Shown here piece by piece: positions 60,274 to 64,000 of a stretch of 64,000 nt of DNA. Where the stretch lies: assembly GCA_018000995.1 (NCBI GenBank), contig JAGNIU010000004.1, forward strand, positions 106,622-170,621, read 5' to 3'. The stretch is from Bacteroidia bacterium (GTDB lineage: Bacteria > Bacteroidota > Bacteroidia > B-17B0 > Aurantibacillaceae). The notes under the pieces are model-generated. The model searched no databases, was not told where the DNA came from, and was given only the letters and a program-made list of their open reading frames with translations. How positions within the stretch are numbered: the stretch's first letter is position 1; the number at the start of each line of letters is the position of its first letter. A program made the position numbers and the translations under genes.

Positions 60274-61025
60274 CACTATTTATAGGGCAAAACAAAGTTT
60301 TTTTACCTGAAACATATAGCACCAATTCTTATGCCATAGAGCTGTTAAAGAACGTTAACGTTATTGAGGGCACAGTTGTTTATACCCACAAACAAACACA
60401 AGGTAAAGGACAAAGAGGTAACACCTGGATAGCAGAGCCAGAGCGGAATGCAACGTTTTCGCTCATTTTAAAACCAACATTTTTAAACTCAAAAAACGTA
60501 TTTTATTTGAGTAAAATAACTGCTTTAGCACTGTATGACGTATTGACTGAGATTTTAAATGATAGTCAATTTGACATTAAAATAAAGTGGCCAAATGACA
60601 TACTGGTGAACAAGAAAAAAATTGCGGGAGTATTGATTGAAAACAGCATTTTGAATGATGCCTTGCATTGGAGTGTAATTGGCATAGGTTTAAATGTGAA
60701 TCAGAACGATTTTGGTGCGCTTAACACAGCGACCTCATTAAATTTACTGAATGGTAAAGATTATGTGATAGAAAACGTAATGGAAAGTTTATTTACCCAC
60801 TTCGAAAAATGGTTTTTACGGTTAAAGAAATCGGAATTTAAACTGATTGATGAAGCTTATCAGGAATTATTATTTGGAATAAATACGGAAGCTGATTTTG
60901 AGCAAAACGGAACTCGTTTTAAAGCAAGTGTTCAAGGCGTTAACGAAACCGGTTTGTTGGTTTTGAAATTAAAAGATGGTACTCTGAAAACCTTCGATTT
61001 AAAAGAAGTGAATTTTATTTATTAA
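60267..61025 (+). CDS. birA: Biotin--[acetyl-CoA-carboxylase] ligase
   Basis: The 252-residue protein is a one-domain BirA with the ATP-biotin motif GKGQRGNTWIAEPERNATFSLIL (the GRGRxG-like loop, here KGQRGN) and KWPNDILVNKKKIAGVLIE. An SH3-like C-terminal domain follows from about 205. It lacks the N-terminal DNA-binding domain of repressor-type BirA, so it acts only as an enzyme that biotinylates carboxylases. The last 11 bases overlap the end of the convergent gene at 61015. Confidence 0.95.
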   Translation: MATLFIGQNKVFLPETYSTNSYAIELLKNVNVIEGTVVYTHKQTQGKGQRGNTWIAEPERNATFSLILKPTFLNSKNVFYLSKITALALYDVLTEILNDSQFDIKIKWPNDILVNKKKIAGVLIENSILNDALHWSVIGIGLNVNQNDFGALNTATSLNLLNGKDYVIENVMESLFTHFEKWFLRLKKSEFKLIDEAYQELLFGINTEADFEQNGTRFKASVQGVNETGLLVLKLKDGTLKTFDLKEVNFIY

Positions 61026-61431
61026 GCATTTGCTTAAGTGAATTCATTTTAAAGTGCATATCAAGCGAAAAATCGCTTTCCAAAGAATTTTCTTTTATGA
61101 ATTCGAAAATGAGAAGTGTTTTTTGAAAAGCATTTTCCGCTTCCTTCTCCTTCAATTGTTTGCTATATCCTATTCCTTTTTCATAAAGTAAATCGCCCAA
61201 CATTTTTAAGTTAGCTTCTTTTAATTCGTAGTTTTCGGTAAGCAATTGAATGAAGTCTTTATTTGGAAGTTTTTCTGCAATTTCAACTTCAATATTGGTG
61301 TATTTGAAAGCGGATGTATTAATCAACTCTTCCATCTCAATGAACTTTGAATCAGCCTTATATCCCAAAACAATGGCCAGGAACTTCCCGAATTCCTCAT
61401 ACTGCCTCATGATATAGTCTTTCCTAAACAT
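61015..61431 (-). CDS. Unknown helical protein
   Basis: The 138-residue product begins MFRKDYIMRQYEEFGKFLAIVLGYK, a pattern I have seen in proteins such as the DUF6483 group, but I am not certain. The rest is helical and Lys/Glu-rich and looks like a tetratricopeptide pair (GDLLYEKGIGYSKQLKEKEAENAFQKTLLIFEF). No signal peptide is present. It overlaps the start of coaE's reading end by 8 bp, so it is co-transcribed with coaE. Function unknown. Confidence 0.65.
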   Translation of the reverse strand: MFRKDYIMRQYEEFGKFLAIVLGYKADSKFIEMEELINTSAFKYTNIEVEIAEKLPNKDFIQLLTENYELKEANLKMLGDLLYEKGIGYSKQLKEKEAENAFQKTLLIFEFIKENSLESDFSLDMHFKMNSLKQMLNK

Positions 61432-62005
61432 GCTTCAGTTTCTCGAACACTTCTAATACTTGTGGGATTAATCCTGTTTTTTCATCATTATTGATAATGA
61501 AATCGCTGATGGGTCCTTTTTCTTCATCCGGTAATTGATGATTGATGCGTTTGATAACCTCATCACGCGTAATTCCATCTCTTGACTGAACTCTTGCAAT
61601 ACGTAATTCGAGAGGAGAAGTGACTAAAATAGTTTTATCGAGCTTTTTGTAAATGCCTGCTTCAAAAATTAAAGCACTTTCTTTTAAAATCAGTTTGCTT
61701 TTAGAATGCTGCTGAACAAATTCCTTAAAATCATTCTCCACCGCAGGATGAATAATCGCATTTACTTTATGTAAAATCTGTGAATCGCGGAATATGATTG
61801 AAGAAATGTGAGGCGGATTCAATTTTCCATTCTCATCATAGGCATTGCTTCCTAATAAACGTACCACCTGCTCTTTAACTTCAGGTTTGTAATACATTTC
61901 TTTAGCACGGATATCAGAATTGTAAACAGGCACGCCAAGAACCTCAAACAGTTTTGCGACTGTCGATTTTCCACTTCCAATGCCACCTGTTAATCCTACA
62001 ACCAT
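61424..62005 (-). CDS. coaE: Dephospho-CoA kinase
   Basis: The 193-residue kinase has the P-loop GLTGGIGSGKST (4-15), an Asp near VPVYNSDIRAKEMYY, the motif SALIFEAGIYKKLDKTILVTSPLELRIARVQSRDG and a C-terminal DFIINNDE. It phosphorylates dephospho-CoA in the last step of CoA synthesis. It follows the YbbR gene with a one-base overlap. Confidence 0.96.
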   Translation of the reverse strand: MVVGLTGGIGSGKSTVAKLFEVLGVPVYNSDIRAKEMYYKPEVKEQVVRLLGSNAYDENGKLNPPHISSIIFRDSQILHKVNAIIHPAVENDFKEFVQQHSKSKLILKESALIFEAGIYKKLDKTILVTSPLELRIARVQSRDGITRDEVIKRINHQLPDEEKGPISDFIINNDEKTGLIPQVLEVFEKLKHV

Positions 62006-62970
62006 TATTTTGCTTTGAATAATAAAAATTCGATATCAGAAGGCTCTATTGATAAAACATGAGCTTCGGTTGGTAAAATACTTAATTCAACCGGTAGTTT
62101 ATTTATTCCCTTCTTTTGTTTTCCTAAATTCACTACGGCTTTAAAATCTTTCTCCGTAATATCATTAAAATCATTTTTAGCACTAGAGAATTTTATTTTT
62201 ACTTTAGAAGGAAATAATTTTGGAACCATATTAGCAGGACAATTCAACGCCACCACTTCAACATCAATTTCCTTTTCCAATAGTTTATCTGCGCTGATGC
62301 TTACACTGACTTCATTTAAATTTAAATACACATTTTCAGAAGGGCGAACTAAATTTAATTTACCGTTGTAATTCACGCTTAACTGATTTAAATATAAAGG
62401 AACAGTTGAAATACTATCGATACTCCTCAACGAAGCACTATCACCATTAATGGTAATATAAGCAGGATTGATAATGGCTTTTGAAAGAATAAAACCTCTG
62501 TCTGCATTAGCATAAATAACCGGACGTATAGGCACATTTTTATTTAATCCTTTTTTAGCGGCGAAAAACAAAGTATCGGGACTGATTTTTTTAATATCCA
62601 CATCTAATCTGGTAGAAGATGTAATATTAATATTCCCTGAGCTTATTGCATAAGTTTGTGACTTGTTGTCGCCTTTTAAACTATTAAAATCAATTGTGAT
62701 AGGATTAAACGGCTTGTTCAATAAAACAAAAAACAGTTTTAGTCCGCTGGTTTTAATATCAAAACGTAATTGATTTGGTAAATCAGACAATAAAGTTTTA
62801 TTAGCCGGAAGGTTAACAAACTTTACAGGAATGTTTAAGGAATAAAAATACGAACGGTTTAAAGAATGGCTGAGCCACAGAAAACCTGAAATAGCAAGAC
62901 AAATCAAGAAGGCCGATAATTTACCGCGCATTAATTTTTGTTTAATGCTATTTCCTTCTTGTTTTGCCAA
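62005..62970 (-). CDS. YbbR-like domain protein
   Basis: The 321-residue protein has an N-terminal transmembrane helix (LSAFLICLAISGFLWLSHSL) followed by YbbR-like beta domains (VPIRPVIYANADRGFILSKAIINPAYITINGDS, TVPLYLNQLSVNY). YbbR proteins are anchored envelope proteins; in Firmicutes CdaR, a member of this family, regulates the diadenylate cyclase. No cyclase gene is adjacent here. It lies 11 bp after yajC and leads into coaE. Confidence 0.85.
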   Translation of the reverse strand: MAKQEGNSIKQKLMRGKLSAFLICLAISGFLWLSHSLNRSYFYSLNIPVKFVNLPANKTLLSDLPNQLRFDIKTSGLKLFFVLLNKPFNPITIDFNSLKGDNKSQTYAISSGNINITSSTRLDVDIKKISPDTLFFAAKKGLNKNVPIRPVIYANADRGFILSKAIINPAYITINGDSASLRSIDSISTVPLYLNQLSVNYNGKLNLVRPSENVYLNLNEVSVSISADKLLEKEIDVEVVALNCPANMVPKLFPSKVKIKFSSAKNDFNDITEKDFKAVVNLGKQKKGINKLPVELSILPTEAHVLSIEPSDIEFLLFKAK

Positions 62971-62981
62971 ATGCTAAAGAT

Positions 62982-63305
62982 TTATGGAGTTTGATTTAAA
63001 GTAGCAGTAGCATCTTGCGATACAGCATTTTTCGAAATTTTCATTTTCGTACCGTCTTCTACTTCCATAATAATAGTTGCGTCATCACGTATTTCTACAA
63101 TTTTACCGTAGATACCGCCAATGGTTAAAATTTTATCGCCTTTTTTTAAAGCCTCAATGTATTTTTTTTGTTCTTTTGCTTTCTTAACCTGTGGACGGAT
63201 CATAAAGAAATAAAATACCACTACGATTAATACAAGAGGTAAAATTTGCATTAGCGGATTTCCGCCTGATGCCTGAGGTGCCATTAAAATGAATTGTTGT
63301 AACAT
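62982..63305 (-). CDS. yajC: Preprotein translocase subunit YajC
   Basis: The 107-residue protein has one transmembrane helix (about 18-37, LMQILPLVLIVVVFYFFMIRPQ) followed by KKYIEALKKGDKILTIGGIYGKIVEI, the typical YajC pattern. YajC joins SecDF at the Sec translocon. secD and secF are not in this window. It is preceded by the DUF1573 gene. Confidence 0.94.
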   Translation of the reverse strand: MLQQFILMAPQASGGNPLMQILPLVLIVVVFYFFMIRPQVKKAKEQKKYIEALKKGDKILTIGGIYGKIVEIRDDATIIMEVEDGTKMKISKNAVSQDATATLNQTP

Positions 63306-63350
63306 GTTGTTGATTTATTATTGATGATTTATGAATTATGATTTATTTGA

Positions 63351-63821
63351 TTAGTTTTCTTCGAGCGTTTCAGGAACAATAATTTCTGTTTTTATTTTTA
63401 CTGTACGAGTGCTAGGCTCGCAATTGGTAACAATGTTTATGCTTTTTTCTTGTAGTCCACTTTTGCCTTCGCTGCTAAAAATAACATTTACTTTCCCTTC
63501 TTTACCCGGTAAAATAGGTTCTTTTGGCCACTCCGGCACGGTACAACCGCAACTGCCGGCAGCAGACGTAATAATTAAATTACTATTGCCTGTATTCTTA
63601 AATTTAAAGGCAAACGATACTTTTTCGCCCTGGGTAATGCGCCCAAAATCGTGTTCCTCTTCCTCAAACTTAATATCCGGTAAATTCCCCTTTTCACTAC
63701 CATCAGCGGAAGCTGTATTATTCACATCATTGGTAGAAATACCATCAGTTTCCTTCTTATCTCCCGCACAGGAAACCAGAAAAATCATTAAAACCGAAGC
63801 TAAAGCTATACTACGTAACAT
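63351..63821 (-). CDS. DUF1573 lipoprotein
   Basis: I start at the ATG at 63821 (MLRSIALASVLMIFLVSCAGDKK), which gives a clean lipoprotein signal. A longer start at 63851 would overlap the predicted -7 element. The 156-residue product has the DUF1573 core: IKFEEEEHDFGRITQGEKVSFAFKFKNTGNSNLIITSAAGSCGCTVPEWPKEPILPGKEGKVNVIFSSEGKSG in outline, with the Cys pair in GSCGCTVP. DUF1573 proteins are envelope beta-sandwich lipoproteins common in Bacteroidota. It lies upstream of yajC and divergent from guaB. Confidence 0.87.
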   Translation of the reverse strand: MLRSIALASVLMIFLVSCAGDKKETDGISTNDVNNTASADGSEKGNLPDIKFEEEEHDFGRITQGEKVSFAFKFKNTGNSNLIITSAAGSCGCTVPEWPKEPILPGKEGKVNVIFSSEGKSGLQEKSINIVTNCEPSTRTVKIKTEIIVPETLEEN

Positions 63822-63839
63822 GTTCTGTAATTTGTCCGC

Positions 63840-63847
63840 CAAAGATA
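63840..63847 (-). promoter_or_regulatory. -7 element (TATCTTTG) for the DUF1573-yajC run
   Basis: TATCTTTG on the - strand is an exact -7 consensus. It sits 18 bases before the ATG at 63821 and overlaps the alternative start at 63851, which supports the shorter gene. No good -33 element is seen. Confidence 0.55.
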
Positions 63848-63880
63848 ACATTTAATTAAATATCCGACCTTGAGCTAAAC

Positions 63881-63910
63881 TTGACATCACGGTTTTTTTA
63901 ACTATATTTG
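63881..63910 (+). promoter_or_regulatory. guaB promoter (TTG-N19-TATATTTG)
   Basis: TTG (63881-63883) is followed by a 19-base spacer and TATATTTG (63903-63910), an exact -7 match. The start would be near 63917, giving a leader of about 25 nt before the guaB ATG at 63942. Confidence 0.78.
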
Positions 63911-63941
63911 CATGAATTTTATAATCTTAAAATTCACTCCT

Positions 63942-64000
63942 ATGGCCACATCTTATTTAGCTCAAAAGTTTGTCCCTGAAGGGCTCACTTACGACGATGT
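63942..64000 (+). CDS. guaB: IMP dehydrogenase (N-terminus only)
   Basis: Only the first 19 codons are in the window. They read MATSYLAQKFVPEGLTYDDV, with the last codon cut. GLTYDDV followed by the expected LLxP is the standard start of IMP dehydrogenase, the first committed enzyme of guanine nucleotide synthesis. The promoter right upstream agrees. Confidence 0.75.
   Translation, partial: MATSYLAQKFVPEGLTYDD

Overview
The window looks like the chromosome of an AT-rich member of the Bacteroidota, probably a flavobacterium-like gliding or surface-associated lineage; I cannot place it to genus. The evidence is: (i) many secreted proteins ending in type IX secretion (T9SS) sorting domains (YPNP...G-I-Y type A, or NGDGYND type B); (ii) TonB-dependent receptors that start with a carboxypeptidase-regulatory-like domain, one paired with a DUF4249 lipoprotein; (iii) promoters of the Bacteroidota form TTTG-N19-21-TAnnTTTG; (iv) a fused alpha/beta E1 dehydrogenase; and (v) gene starts without strong Shine-Dalgarno sequences, including several TTG and GTG starts.

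Layout. 1-9.5 kb: the N-terminal two thirds of a fused 2-oxoacid dehydrogenase E1, a T9SS protein, a three-gene metal-handling cluster (TonB receptor, HMA protein, HYC_CC_PP protein), then ligA, a DUF3108 protein and a GNAT acetyltransferase. 9.5-19 kb: tRNA-Ser, rimM, pyrG with its own promoter, a TPR/SpoIIE-type phosphatase, a second HMA protein, and an envelope set (polysaccharide deacetylase, methyltransferase, DUF2723 membrane protein). 19-33 kb: tRNA-Gln, two unknown secreted proteins, a BtuF-like binding protein without a signal peptide, and the + strand run EamA-yicC-miaA-MFS-unknown. This is followed on the - strand by a DUF4249/TonB pair and a seven-repeat T9SS protein. 32.8-38.6 kb: a complete rRNA operon on the - strand (16S, tRNA-Ile, tRNA-Ala, 23S, 5S) with tandem promoters and a terminator. 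38.6-42.4 kb: glycosyltransferase, yebC-like gene and recJ.

42.4-57.1 kb is the accessory part. It holds four large or medium T9SS surface proteins (two are DUF7948/SBBP-repeat paralogues, one has Ig-like repeats and a gliding-type C-terminus), a KilA-N gene, a HI0933-like flavoprotein, an SPFH-GYF protein and an outer-membrane barrel. An 81-bp copy of the 3' end of the flavoprotein gene lies about 2.4 kb away in the same orientation, on the far side of the KilA-N gene. It could be the scar of an old integration or duplication. 57.3-64 kb is housekeeping again: ftsH, rsfS with a long lysine-rich N-terminal tail, birA, an unknown gene, coaE, a YbbR protein, yajC, a DUF1573 protein and the start of guaB.

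No CRISPR array, complete prophage, transposase or recognisable defence island is visible. The most unusual items are the RsfS with a histone-H1-like tail, the att-like duplication around KilA-N, the metal cluster whose HMA protein shares a Cys-Cys C-terminal signature with a second HMA lipoprotein elsewhere, and the well-resolved promoters of rrn, pyrG and guaB.
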